Positions 8,936 through 21,942 of a stretch of 64,000 nt of DNA are shown piece by piece (position 1 is the first letter of the stretch; each line of letters starts with the position of its first letter). The stretch is from Agelaius tricolor (Eukaryota > Chordata > Aves > Passeriformes > Icteridae): positions 16,212,001-16,276,000 of the forward strand of contig JALJCS010000004.1 in NCBI GenBank assembly GCA_023055355.1, written 5' to 3'. A program made the position numbers and the translations under genes. The notes beneath the pieces are model-generated. The model was not told the DNA's origin and searched no databases. It saw nothing but the letters and a program-made list of their open reading frames with translations.

Positions 8936-11900
8936 GAGAGCATGTTTAGTGTATTTTTTCTCCCAGACACTTTGGAATGAGTCAGAATGTTAGGGTTTGA
9001 GTTCTCAGGTGACAGCAGAAGAGAACCTAGATACAGCATAACCTAAGGATGTTGGTTTATGAATTTGTGGTTTGTGTTTCAACTGGTAATCATTGAGTGA
9101 CTGAGACATTTTCCAAAGAAAACTCACTGGCCTTGCTGTTTAGTTGCAAGTGAACTTGTCTAGAGTGAATATATGAAAAGTATGATTAGTAAGCCCTAAT
9201 AATTTGCATTTTTTAAAGGATACTTCCTTGTTTCTTGTGGAATTCACTGCAATGATCCATTCGCTTCCATTTTAGTTGGAAGGAGGTACAACTGCAGTGA
9301 TACATAGAATCTTTTCTTCATGAAATTGATAGCAGGCACAACCCTTGGATCTAAGTACCTCACACAGGGGTGAGGCAGTCTGACAATACGTCTCACCTCA
9401 TGAGTCCTGCTGTACCTGTTAATCTCAGTCTCCAAGATGTCAGAATTGCCTATCTCTATGTGTACTGATTAGGCTTGACTGGCTGAATAAATCAGAAAAC
9501 TAGTGCCTTCATCCAGTCTCTTTTTCTCACAAAGCATGTCAATGTGACAAGTACTCCTTTCTTTAAAACTGTTGCCTCTGGCTGCAATGGCCAGGGCAGC
9601 CAACAGGAAATACAGCTGTCAGTAACCCTCTTTGAATTGCACTGATACTCCCGGCACTGTAGCTAAAAGGCACCAGGCACATGATGGGAGATAGAATTAA
9701 ATGACTGAAGTTCTTGCCATTTGTTGTATTCTAGTGGCTACCACTACAAAACAAATGTCTGTCTGTAGGGGATATCCTGTTCTAGGCCCCTGGTATTGTT
9801 TACTTCCCTAAGGACTATGTTCTATGTCTGGTTTCCCATCCTTCTGCAGCCTGCCTACGATGACTTTTTTTTTTTCCTATAAGGGGCATAAGAGAGTCAT
9901 ATGCCAGAAAGAGAAAATACAAGGTAGTGGCAACTGTAAAGAGAAAGGAGAGCATTGCCTCAGGTGAAATGACTAACTTTTAAGCAGAAGTAATTAAACA
10001 GGGGTCTGGCAAGACTGGGAAATTTTATAACCATGAAGGTTGACATCCCATGGCATGTTGGAATTGGGGGGAATTCACCTCTTATAGCCACTGCCTTTGG
10101 CTGTGGGTATAATCTTGGAGATTTTATCCTTCAGATTGATTTTATAGAACTGATGCCTGGTAAGTCTTCACTCTTTCACTACAAATGTAAAACCGTATTG
10201 CCCATTACCATGCAAAATAGGTAGTAAAAGACTTCACTGATACCAATGGTAGATGGTGGTCTTCTATATGCTCTTCAAAGAAGCTACAAGTGGAGCGATT
10301 TGTCATATGACTATTGTTTTGGTATTGTTCTGCTGTCATGTGTTCCAGGGTTTTATTTTTAGTAAGAATACATCAGTAGAAATACAGTAGGGAAGTGTCA
10401 ACTTACAGGATCAGGCTTGCGATTCAACAGGCATTTGTGTCCCTCATCTTACATATATCTTGAATACTCAAAAATACAGAATGAGTCACTTGAATACCAT
10501 ACACAACTGGTGAAAATAAATTACCTTGTAAAAATAGGTGGTACAGTTTATTGGTCTTCAGAATTATTGTTTTTACACTCCTGTGCAGTATCTCTATGGT
10601 GTGTGCATTAACATTCCGTGTTTCTGCTGTCTTTGTGCATTCCTGGCAGCAAAGACAAACCAAATTCTGTAGTGTTGAGATGAGGAAAATCAAGATGATA
10701 CAAAAAAGTCTATTGACATAAGAGGCTGACAGGCCTATTCCTTGCTCTTATTCGATGTGATCTTAAATAGGAATCCAGGGGATATCTAGACCAGGATCTT
10801 CCCAGATCCATGGGAATCCAAATATGTTACTGAGCCTAAAAGTATCTCAGATTTGGTTGCTGTCTTGGCCCCATAGGTGTTCGCTTTCTTCAAATTTAAC
10901 TTTTCAGTCTTGAAAAAATCTCACAAACCTGCATAATGAGCAGCTGCTTATTAGGGTAATTAAAGGCTTCTTCATGCTAGTTGGTCGTAGTGACTATTCC
11001 TCTTCCCCTTATTTCATGCTTACCTGCTGGTTAGCATTCCAGAATCCAGCCATCACTCCAGTTTTCATTTCCCTTTTTAATTTCACTCTGGGTATGAATC
11101 TGTTCTTGATATTGCTAGGATTGTGTTCATATATATATTTTTTTTTTTTATTAATACAAATAATCAAAAATAAAAAGGAACTATTGTTGCAATCTCTCTT
11201 TGCAAAGGTTCAAGTCTTAGCTGAAACTTTTCAAGTCATTACAGGGTTTTCACTTAATGGCTTAGGAGGGGAAAAGGGTTTTCTGTTTACAACAGAAACT
11301 GTAGTTGAATAGGCTCACAATAACACAATTCAATCACACTTAAGTTTTTTAGGTTTACTGGAACAGCAGAATTTTTAAAGCAAATGCATGTGCCTTTCCT
11401 TCTAGAGTATATATCATGAATCATAAAAGATATGCCTTAAAGGTAAACAGTTCTTTAAACTGTAGTTTTATTATGTGTGTATTAAAAAAAAAACCAACAT
11501 AGAGCCCTTCTGCAGGCAGACAGGAGGTGCTCTTGCAAGAGCCTTAGTGCTGGTTCAGATCTGCTAGAGCCAAGCTGCCAGAGCCAAGAGGTCAGTGTGG
11601 TCTGACCAGCACACGTTGCTGTGCAGGGGTGTGCCCATCACCTGCACAGAGACACCAGAAGTGCTGCTTAGCAAGACCTGGGCTTGTACAGGCGAGTTTC
11701 ACGTCTCCTCAAGGTAGTCACATGTGTGCAGAGTTTGGCAGAACAGATGCCACCTTGGTGATTCCATGTAGCACAATTCTTTTGTGCTTCAGCTTTTGGC
11801 TTCAGCTACCAGAGATGTAGCTGTTGGAGCCTTCTGCCTTGGTATTCTCTTTTACAAAGTGTTGACTTCATATACACTGTAGCTTTATTGAAGGGATGAA

Positions 11901-12810
11901 ATACATCCAAAGAGTATTTCCAATTTAAACAGTAAGTTCTGCTCTTGTGCTAAGCACCTTTCCCTCTTCTTTATTTAATAGTTTCAAAATAAAAGGTTTC
12001 TTCAGTCTTGTTTTTCTGCAAGGTTAGGATAGGGATCAATCATGGTGTTAGTATGTTTTCTATAGCCTGATGTTCATAAAACACAGGTGACAGATTTAAT
12101 CTATTAATTGATTTGGTTTGTGTGGGTAGGATTTGTGTTGAACTCTTAACGGTTTCAGGTGAAACAAGGTGTTTGTTCTAACATAGCAGGGGAAAATTAA
12201 TCCCCTTCTCTGCTCCTGTGCACTTTGGTAAAGGAAGCATTTAGTTGCTAATTTTACAAGGGAGTGCTTTTAAACCACAATGTGATTTTACAAAGACTTG
12301 ATCTGGAAGTAGCATTAAAAATTTAATATGGAAAGGTGGCTTGTACCTTCCCTAAGGAGCTGAGTTCTCAATTTTTCAGCTAACATGAGATCAGCAAACC
12401 TATGGCAACTTCAGTGACATAAGCATTTAGTCTTTTCCTTAGAGGTCCTGCCAGCTGAAGGAGCTGAAGTAGTCTGAATGCTGCATAAAATTATCAGCCC
12501 TGTTTGTATCACACTGGACTTGGAAATACAGCTTCAAGAACTGGCAGTACTTTAAACTTCCTTTACAAAAGGAAAAGAAATATTGACAACTGAAAACTAA
12601 AAATAAAGGCTGACAGCTTACAGGAAGAGCTGAGACCTAATACTTCCCAGCTTCAGATAACTCTTTCCAAACTACTTGCAAAATTCAGTCCTACGTTTGA
12701 AGTTTGGCAGGCTGTCAAATATTTGATTTTTAGTTTTATGGGAAGATAATTATTTTAAACAAAGCACAAATAGGAATACAAATTGAGTATTAAGGTTGGT
12801 ATTTGGTATT
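8936..12810. other. intergenic, no gene seen
   Basis: AT-rich unique sequence with scattered homopolymer runs (for example T around 9864-9874 and 11139-11149). Short open frames here have no recognisable similarity, no codon bias and no splice context. Confidence 0.6.
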
Positions 12811-13284
12811 AAGGATATTGAGGTGCTGGAGTGTGGCCAGTGCAGGGCAGCAAGGCTTGTGAAGGGTCTAGGAAACTTGTCTTATGAGGAGCTGCTGAGG
12901 TAGCTGGGTTTGTTTAGTCATGAAGGGGCCCAGGGGAGACCACATTGCTCTCCACAAATCCCTGAAAGGAGGCTGTGGAGGTTGGTCACTTCTACTGTCC
13001 CTGCAGTGAAAGGACCAGAGGAAATGGCCTTCAGCTGAGACAGAAGAATCAGATTAGATGTTAGAAAAAAAAAATCACTGTTAGGACTTGTCAGGCATTG
13101 GAATAGATTGCCCTGGGAGTTACCATCCCAAGTGGAGTCACCATCTCTGGAGGTGTTTAAGAGGCATCTGGATTTGGTGCTGGGTGATATGGGTTAGTGG
13201 TTTAGGGCTTACAATGGAAGTGCTGCATTGATGGTTGGACTTGGCAATCCTAGAGGTTTCTTCCAACCTTGATTCCATGATTTT
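12811..13284 (+). mobile_element. CR1 LINE 3' fragment
   Basis: It begins within the end of the CR1 reverse-transcriptase ORF ('gatattgaggtgctggagtg', compare the CR1 'gacatcgaggtgctggagcg'). It runs through 'ggaggtgtttaagag' and 'tggttggacttggcaatc' to the tail 'gattccatgatttt'. It shares many diagnostic changes with the copy at 39183-39907 (for example 'ctgggtttgtttagtcatga' and 'ttcagctgagacagaagaat'), so both belong to one subfamily. It is 5'-truncated and noncoding. Confidence 0.9.
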
Positions 13285-16200
13285 ACAGTTTTACATGTTT
13301 GATATTTTGATAGTCCAAATCCAGTCATCTTTGAGGGTAAAGTATATTTAGCTTCTTTGAGGGCAAATCTGTGGCATAGATATCTAAATACCTAATTCTG
13401 TTGAAAGACTTCACTAGTGAAGCTTGTGTGTCTTGGCTTTTTTTTTTTTTTTTCTGCCAGCAAGAATAAGTCTGCAGAGAGGAAAAGAAAGGAAGGTCAT
13501 GTCTTTATACTTTGAAAAATAGCAATAAGTTTAAATAATTTGCTCTTTCTAGAAGCAAATATTTCCATTTAGTTAGAGCTTCAGTAATCGGGTTTGCCTC
13601 AAGATGGTGGAGTAAAAGCACCTACTTTTCAAGTTATGCTTTCCTTTTGCTTGTGGTATGTCCTTCAGGTTTTTCATCTCATCTACACAAAAGGCCGTGG
13701 CTTGAGTGCAGGATTAGTCAGGATTAAATAAACATCTGGTGAAATGATGGCCTCTTGAACCTGGGGGAGAGGATGGCATGCTTTGTGTTGGGCCATAAAA
13801 ATGGGAAGATTCCTGCTGTCACACCTGCCACTGTAGCAGTGGCTGCCCTGTTCTCTGAGGCCAGTGGCCATGGATGAAGGTTGACTCAGCTGCCCTGAAC
13901 CACCCTTTCCAGCTGAAAGTCATCTCCGTAACCGAGCATGGGGATTTTGTCACTCTGCTCACTGTACACCAGAAATGTGCTAGTCAAAACAAGCAGAGAC
14001 CTGTACAATGCTCTACACTTTCCCCTGTCAGTTTGTAAAGGAAAAAAACCAAAAAGGTCATTGCAATGCTTCCTAACTGTTCCAAGTGTGCATTTATTAA
14101 GTGTTCTGTTGCTGTCCACCTGCACATGAGCCAGCACTGCTGTTGCCTTGTGGATTTTTTATCTGTCCATTTGTGTGTTTTGTCCTTGGGAAGACCAGAA
14201 TCCTTTGCTTCAGATTTTCTCCTGATGCTCAGAGATATAGTCTGAAGTCAGTTTCTTGGAGGGTTTTTGGCAACTCAGCACAAACTACCCATGAAAAAAA
14301 AGTGCTTTTAAGGACAAGGGAGGAACAAACCTGCATTTTTCTCACATAGCTGTGTCTATCCGTGTCACAAGGGGAAGAGCTTGTGGCTTTCAGGCTGTAA
14401 TGTCCCTGGATAATATTTCAAAGGCTACATAATATATGTAGTAACCTGTGTAGCAGTTTGCCTTGTAATTCTGTAACATGTTACACTGTATTGGCGGAAG
14501 AGATCTCCGATATAGTACTGAGAACGAATGAAGAAGGAATTCCTACATACCTGAAAATAGCCCCTGAAGGAATTTCCCTTTAATATTAAGAATATGCCAG
14601 ATTTTTAATTTTTTGATCCCTATTATTTGACTATGCATGTGGTTTCCTCAGTAATTTTTCCTCCAAACATCCTTTGTGGAAATACAAGTAGTCAAGTGGT
14701 CTCATGGACCCTGCAGCACTGTCCAATAGCAGCTGAGGTAAGTCTGGCTTTTGTCAAACCAATAAATACAGTCCAAAATGACTGATCACAGGAATGGGAG
14801 CAAGAGCATTAAAATGCACAGAAGGAAGAGTAAATGGAATAAAGGAATACTAAAGACTAATTCTGCATGAGTGAAAAAAAAAATTCCATGTACTAAGGGG
14901 TTCTTTAAACAATTTCCCTCTATAGATAAATGTCAGATTTTCATTGTTTAATTATAGTCTGCAGTGCAGGCTGGAGATGGAAAGAAGGCTGATTATGTTC
15001 AGATTAAAGAGAAACACAGGACTGAGTATAGAAATAGTAAAGGCAAAGAGTATATTAATTTGTGCTTGGTCTTATAACTTCATTGCAGTCATAATTAGAA
15101 CTGCAGCATGTTCAGAAAGTAATTTCTTTGAGTAGAAAGGTTTAGGGCCAATTACCTGTTTTGCAGTCAATTTTTCTGCGTAATATTGCCTATTTCTTCT
15201 TTATTTCAGGTGCATTCAGTGGAACTTAGATAAACAATTACTTAGTTGCAAAGACTTGCAGAGATTTCTGGCTGTATATTTTATTCCTTCTGGAGAATGA
15301 AGGAAGAAAATTTCCCCTCTAAGAGAAAGAGGACTATAAACTTCTTATATGTTACAATGAGGAAGATCATATCAAATCTTTACCCATATTACTTTCTGAT
15401 AATATTGTAGATGTCCACACATTAGGTAGGAAGCTCTCAGCTTCTCACAATTTAATCAAAAATATGGAATTAAATCATTGTAAGCTTTTTAGGTGTGAGA
15501 AAATGAAACATGTTAATTTATGTCAGACTAACAGTACAAACAAAAAAAGGTAAAAAAGAGGACTCTAGAAATTGTGAAGTTTCTTTTGCAATGCCTTTAA
15601 TGTGTGTTCAGAGGAAAAGCCATGTAGCAAGGCCTCAGGTGGGCAGAACTGTGACAGGTGTGCTTCTCAGTATTGCTTTGCTTTAGCTGCTGTGCAAAAG
15701 GCAAAATTGAGGGAACCTGTGGCTGTGGCTCCAGTGACAAAACACTTGACACATAGCTGTAAAGGGTGCATTACCCGCCTTTGTCAGATGGAAAACATGT
15801 TATGATGCATCAGCTACATCAAATGATGAATCATACTTTAAAGCATGCTCTTTGATGTACTTCCCATTGCCCTAAGAGAGATTTGTTTGAAATTCTATTT
15901 TAAGATGCAAGTTGCAATTTCTTTCAGTATTTTCTAAACCACATTTCAATGAGTATTTCAAACTACAAACACTTAAAATAGAGAACAAACATGCAAATGT
16001 CGGCACATGGTTTTTATCCATTTCAGGGCAGAACACCAAATATGCAGGACAAAAGGAGTGCAAAAACGCCCCCAAAAACCTGAGTAAAAAGAGTAAACAA
16101 CACTGTGTCTGTGATAAAGACATCCAGTAAAGCTTGCTGCAGATTTCATAATTTTGTTCTTGTATAATTCCATTCATTTAAAACTCACTTTTCTAGAGGT

Positions 16201-17418
16201 GAAGTAATTTATCAAATATACAGTAACGAAACCCAAAAAAGTTAAGTCATATGGTCTCTCAGGGATTTCTCCTTCTGCTATGTTCTCTATTCCATGTCAA
16301 AGAAGGAAAATAATTAGAGAAAGACAAAAGTTTAAAGACACAAACAAAAAAAACCTGCAATATCCAGCACTTGAACTGGATAGCCTTGGACCAGATGTAA
16401 TATCTGGAACAGATTTGAAACTAAAATCACATTGAATCCTAAAAAAAACCTACCTTTTTGGAAGTAACGGGGCTCTGCAAATTCTAGCAACAAGAAAAAA
16501 AATTAAGAACTTTTGTGTTTATTTTATTTATGTATTTATTTTTGTTTTATTTAGAGGACTGTTTCATATATAGAAATTGCTAAGGGCTACTAAATAGAGG
16601 TGGAAAAGCTATCTTAAAAGTTATTAAACAGGTGAAGAAACAATGTTTTGTGTTCATTCAAATCTGAACTTAGGAATAAACTAAGATAAACTAAACAGTT
16701 TAAATAAATCTCCAAGACAGTATCCATACACATAAGGAAATTAAGAAGAATGAGCTGTAGTGCTGGCTGATATAAAATAGCACACTTATGTGCCATGATT
16801 ACTCTGCAAATATAAGCCCTCAGAAGGTAAGGTGAGGCTGGGACAATTCAACAGCTATAACCAGAAGAAAAGAGGAAAATACAGAATATCGAGAAGAGCA
16901 TGAAATGCAGCTCTCACTGATGTCAATTAGATTGTGATCAGTGACTTCTCATAGTGAAGTATTGTCTCCTGTAAAGCAGACACCCTTTTTGTTAGGATGT
17001 TTGAAATCTTAACACCCACAGTATCAGAGCATGTTCAATAGAAACATTAGAATGAGTAGGAATGAAGATTCAGCTGGAGGCTTGGAAAATAATGAGTTAC
17101 ACCAGATATATATTTGTTAATGTAATTTAGAAGCAATGTGCTCAACCACACTGAGGGCAGCAGAAGCTGAAAGGGAAGGAGATTCCTACATCTCCACCAC
17201 TGCTTATAAGAAAATGAGGAGACAAGGAGAAAGAGAGAACAAAAAGAGATGTTGTGCTGCACTCGGTGGGAGTATACCTATACCCCTCTAGTCCATGATC
17301 TCTACAGTAAGAAGTTTTCCTGCCAGGTGAAAAAGGTGAAAATCCAGTGAGATGCTGGTCTTCTTTTTTTGTCTTAATGGTTTTTATATAAGCATTGCAC
17401 ACTGGACTTCTACCTGTG
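13285..17418. other. intergenic, no gene seen
   Basis: AT-rich sequence with a T run near 13437-13453 and a splice-acceptor-like TTCTTTATTTCAG at about 15198-15210 without a convincing exon behind it. Nothing else is supportable. Confidence 0.55.
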
Positions 17419-18463
17419 TGTGGTGGGTTGACACTGGTTAGATGCCAGGTACCCAGAAAAACTGCTCTACCCATCCTATCCTCAGATGGACAGGGGAGAG
17501 AAAATATAACAAAAGGCTTGTAGGATAAGGACAGGGAGGCACCACTCACCTGTTACCATCCTGGGTAAAACAGGATCCATGTCCAGAAAGTAGTTGTATT
17601 TATTATAAATAAGATCAGATTAAGATAATGAGAAAACAAAACCAAATCTTAAAATACCTTCCCCACACCCTTCCCTTCTTTCCAGACTTGTCTCTTGGTT
17701 TTCTCTGCCCCTTCCCAATGGTGCAGAGGGGTAAAGAATAGGTTCTCTTCATGCTTTACTGCTCACACTCTTCCCTAGCTCCATTGTGGGATCCCTCCTA
17801 TGGGACACAGCCCTCCACAAACTTCTCCAACATGAGTTTTTCTCACAGACTTCCGAATTACTCCAGCATGAATCCCTTCCACAGCGTACCATCCTTCAGG
17901 ATCAGGCTGCTCTGTAGTGGGTCTCCTGTGGGGTCACAAGTCCTGCCAGCAAACCTGCTCCTGTCTGGGCTCCTCTCTTCACAGGTCCTGCCAAGAGCCT
18001 GCTCCAGCACAGGTTTCCCACAGGGTCATGGTCTCCTTCAGGCACATTTATCTTCTCCAGAGTGGGGTCCTCCATGTGCTGCAGGTGGATCTCTGCTCTA
18101 CTGTGGAACCACATGGGCTGCAGGGGCACAGCTGCTTCACCTTGGTCTGCACCAGGGGCTGCAGGGGAATCCCAGCTCCAGCCCTGGAGCACCTCCTGCC
18201 CCTCCTTCTCACTGACTTTGGTGTCTGCAGGGCTCTTGCTGTCATGTGTACTCATTCACTCCTCTGTTCTCTGGCTGTGACTGCTGCTGCACATGTTTTT
18301 TCCCCCTTCGTAAGTACATTGTTCTGGAGGCACTGCCACCATTGCTGATGGGCTTGACCCTGGCCACAGGTTGGACCATCCTGGAGCCAACTGGCATTGG
18401 ATCTTCTTTTCACAGAAGTCCCCCAGCCACCAAAATCTTACTGTGCTAAACCAATGCAGCACA
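17419..18463. mobile_element. ERVL-type LTR, apparently solo, about 1.05 kb
   Basis: The block opens with TGTGGTGGGTTGAC and closes near 'ccaatgcagcaca'. Along its length it follows the long LTR of avian endogenous ERVL-like elements: 'caggggagagaaaatataa', 'aggacagggagg', a T/A-rich part, then cysteine/proline-looking GC-rich phrases such as 'tcacaagtcctgccagcaaa', 'gctgcaggtggatctctgct' and 'gctgatgggctt'. No internal gag/pol-like sequence follows on either side, so it looks like a solo LTR. I see no clean target-site duplication, which together with many substitutions suggests an old insertion. Open frames of 100-154 residues in both strands inside it (17142-18480) are by-products. Which strand is sense was not determined. 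Confidence 0.8.
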
Positions 18464-21400
18464 CTCTTTATGAACTCCATGCAGAGCCAGTTTCACAGAC
18501 ATTGTAGAGTTACTGGCTGTTAACACTGTATTAGCATGAGTTATTTAATCCCTACCCAGCAGATGGATTCTGAGCATACTACTCCTGAAATGATAATGGC
18601 TAAAAATTATTTGCAGGGACTTTCCTGGTATTTCCACAAAGTTAAACATGAGAAAACTCAATCTACATGAATCAGTGGGATTCCACTGCTCCCATTCCAC
18701 ATTTCAGGTTCATTCAAAAGCTATTTAGGAATGTGAGAGGAATTTCTTGTTAGTATGAAGTTCTAGTTCTGCTTACCTATGTAATGTTGGCCACAGCAGA
18801 CTCTGATTTGGGTACAAGAGTCAGAACAGACTTAGACTATGTACAGAAAAGAGTGTTTTTTCTCTATCTTTTCTGTCTGTTGGCCACTATCTGTCTTGTC
18901 TTTTTTCCATCATGATTTTTATCATTTCTTGCTGAGAACTAAAATTATTCTTTTTTTTCAATATATAGGGATGCTAACCATGTACCAAATACCTCAGATG
19001 ATTCTTTTTGAGTGATTAATGTTTCTGCTACCCCTGAATTATAAGAAGAGTTAAAAGCAGCCTACTCCATGTCAGATAGCTGTATATGCAACATGTAAAG
19101 CACCCTGGATATCCTGAGTCCATTAAAACCAGTAAGGCTGGTCCTTCTTGTTGCCTTATCTTTGCTCATCAATCTCACAAGGAAGAAGAAAGGTGCTGTA
19201 TGGAAATACAATTGTAAAGCCCCCAGTTGTGTGGCCCTCACCCACACCATTACTGCCATAGCAGTGGGAGAGGGCTTTCAGTAAGGAGTCTGTTACTTCC
19301 TAAAAGCATGCCTTCATACAAAAATTTCAGCTGTGGCATAGAATTTGAACTGGGCAGCATTTGAACAAATACATGCTTCTGCTTATATAAACAGCCTAAT
19401 TAAATCCACTGCTTAAAAGCTTGCAGAACTGGCAGCATGCTTTATAAGGACAGTTTGCCAAGGAAATGAGGAACTTTGGAATAACTTTTTTGTGTCTTTT
19501 GTACAGGAGCAATGTCATTGATTTCATCTTCTTGCATAAAGCATGCAGAATTTGGCATAATCTTCAAAGCATACCAAGCTCCTGTGTGCACTGCTGCCTT
19601 TGGGTATGCAGTGGTGTAAAAGCAATACAGAAATCAATAGAAAGAATGCATAACCTCTCATTTTATTTCTGAAGCTATTTTAAATTTTACCGTGGAAAAT
19701 ATCTGTATAGATCTTCAACATGGTGATTGATTTACTTTCAGAGAAAGTAGCTCTGTGCTTCATGTCTTGTCTGTTTTATGTCTACTGACAATGTGGCTGT
19801 TATCTAAGAAGTATATCTAGTACAGTTAAATATATACATATGTGTGTGTAATGTATCAGTCTGAAAAGATAAGTCATAGAACCAACTGCAGAGAGCACCA
19901 ACAAAGCCTTTTTCAGACCTTCTAACCTGTGTTTGCCCATGGCATTTCAGTATGGAGCAAAAAAATTGTCCAAGAAACTTGACAAAGCTTCACACTACAG
20001 AATGCTTCCACAGCTGTGCAGCTGTGGACATGCTGCTTCAAAGGCAAGTTAGACACTGTAATTTCCCTCATTTGTTATGCTCATCTTTATGCCTTTACAT
20101 ATTGCATATTAATGCTTTAACAGGTAGCACCTGACTGAAAGGGTATTTTGAACAATGTGTTTGATTTTATGAACTGTACATTTGACACAATAAAGTATTC
20201 TAGTTTTCTGCCCATCTGTGTCTCTGAACAGCCTTAGATGGACACAAACACTAGCACAGTTGTTTTATAGCTTTCACCTGTGCTCTTGGCTCCTTTACTA
20301 AATGTAAAAATGTGTCCTTGCAGGAAAAACAGGAAAGCTAGAGATGTGAATGGAGAACTGATTGCTGGCATTTTAGGTAAAAGCCTGATTCCATAAGAAG
20401 TGCCTTCTCAGAGTTCCAAATGGCAGACAGTACTCTGGCCTATTTCCAGCTGACCCTAAGGAGCCCAGTGAATGAAACCAGGTGAGGGACAGTTGAGGCA
20501 GTCCCCATGGCACTGCCCAGGGAAGTGCATGGTATGGGGAACAGGGAGGGATAGTTGTACCCACACTCAGCCCGCAGCTGCTGTTACTGGCACTTGGGTG
20601 TGGGTTGTGCAGGACTTGGGAGTGCTGCACTTTTCAGAGTCCTAACCTCCTTGCAGAGTCATCTCCAGACTTTCAGTATCCCAAACAGTGCTGCTGTCAT
20701 GATAGCCTGTCTCACAGTGCAATGGGCAGGACTGGATCCTGCCAGCATCACCTAGCACCTTGGTCAGTAGCTGGCCCCTAGCTCTGTTAGGCAGGAGTGG
20801 TTAGCAGTGACCAGCCCCAGGGTCACTGGCCACTCCCAGTGTCTGAGCATGAGCAGAGGGAGGAGCTACTGGGGAAGGCATGGGAGGTGACTGGTGTTTT
20901 GTGGGAGATGGACATCGCCCCAACATGAAGAGCTGGGTATGACAACATTGCAGAGGATTTCTGGAAAGATCATGATGCTTCTCAACGGCTGCCTCCAGAC
21001 CCCTGGTAATCCACAGGGTTTTTTTAGTTCCTTTCAGTAGCATAACAGCTTCCTGCCTGAAATTTCCTTATCAGCTAGGCCAGGTGAATGCAACAACCAG
21101 AGGAAGAGCTAAGAAAAGCAATTTATATTGGCCACAGAAACTCTTCCCTTTGGCTAAAATTTTTCTTCCTTTAGCCAAAGAATTCAATGTGATCCAACAG
21201 CTTCTGGGCCTACAGAGCCCTCTCTTGTTGAACAATCTGTCAGCAGCAGGTACTGCCTGTAGCTGGACTGTTTGCAAGCCACAATAAGCTCAGAAGCTCA
21301 GATTTGTCCCTGTTATTTCATTAGGTGTAGACATGTATTGGTTTTAGGTTGCAAATACTTTATAACAATGCAGATTACATTTGCATTTTGATTCCAGGAT

Positions 21401-21499
21401 AGAGGCTGAGGACTAGTTGCAGTTCTAGAATACTGAAAATTTCTTCATTCTTCCATCTTGCTAGGAACAGTACTCTAAGATAGACACTCCTTTGGTTTA
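18464..21499. other. intergenic, no gene seen
   Basis: Mostly unique sequence. A somewhat GC-richer part (20400-21000) has no recognisable coding exon. A short exon-like block at 20324-20376 is considered and rejected elsewhere in this report. Confidence 0.55.
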
Positions 21500-21636
21500 T
21501 TTCTTTTCTTTTCTTTTCTTTTCTTTTCTTTTCTTTTCTTTTCTTTTCTTTTCTTTTCTTTTCTTTTCTTTTCTTTTCTTTTCTTTTCTTTCCTTTCCTT
21601 TCCTTTTCCTTTTCCTTTTCCTTTTCCTTTTTCCTC
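21500..21636 (+). repeat. pyrimidine tract: (TTTTC)n then (TTTCC)n and (TTTTCC)n
   Basis: 137 consecutive pyrimidines on the + strand. About 18 copies of the pentamer TTTTC are followed by a few TTTCC and then several TTTTCC units. It directly abuts the truncated 5' end of the CR1 copy that follows. The lysine-rich and phenylalanine-rich open frames across it (21375-21671, 21492-21794) are translations of the repeat. Confidence 0.97.
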
Positions 21637-21639
21637 ATC

Positions 21640-21942
21640 TCTTCTCTCCGGTACCCAGGGACAGAACCCAAGGGAATGGCCTAAAGTTGTGTCAGGGGAG
21701 GTTTAGGTTGGATATTAGAGAAAGGTTGTTCACCCACAGGGTGGCTGGGCACTGTAACAGGCTGCCCAGGGAAGTGGTCACAGCACCAGCCTGACAGTGT
21801 TCAGGAAGCATTTGAATAATGCTCTTGGGCACATGGTGTGATTCTTGGGAACATCCTGTGCAAGACAAGCAGTTGGACATTATGATCCTTGTGGGTCCCT
21901 TCCAACTTCATATACTCTGTGATTCTGTGTGATTCCATGATT
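21640..21942 (+). mobile_element. CR1 LINE 3' fragment
   Basis: 'ggggaggtttaggttggata', 'ggctgcccagggaagtggtc', 'aatgctcttgggcacatggt' and 'gatccttgtgggtcccttcc' are consecutive CR1 3' phrases, ending in 'tgtgattctgtgtgattcca'. The copy is 5'-truncated at the simple repeat. Confidence 0.92.

Noticed and set aside
17142..18480. Open frames of 65-154 residues on both strands at 17.1-18.5 kb
   Set aside because: They lie in the ERVL-type LTR, which is noncoding.
20324..20376. 53-bp block between CCTTGCAG and TTTTAG|GTAAAA with one open frame
   Set aside because: Too short, weak pyrimidine tract, no partner exon and no recognisable peptide; expected by chance in 30 kb.
21375..21794. Lysine-rich and phenylalanine-rich open frames
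   Set aside because: Direct translation of the TTTTC repeat and adjoining CR1.
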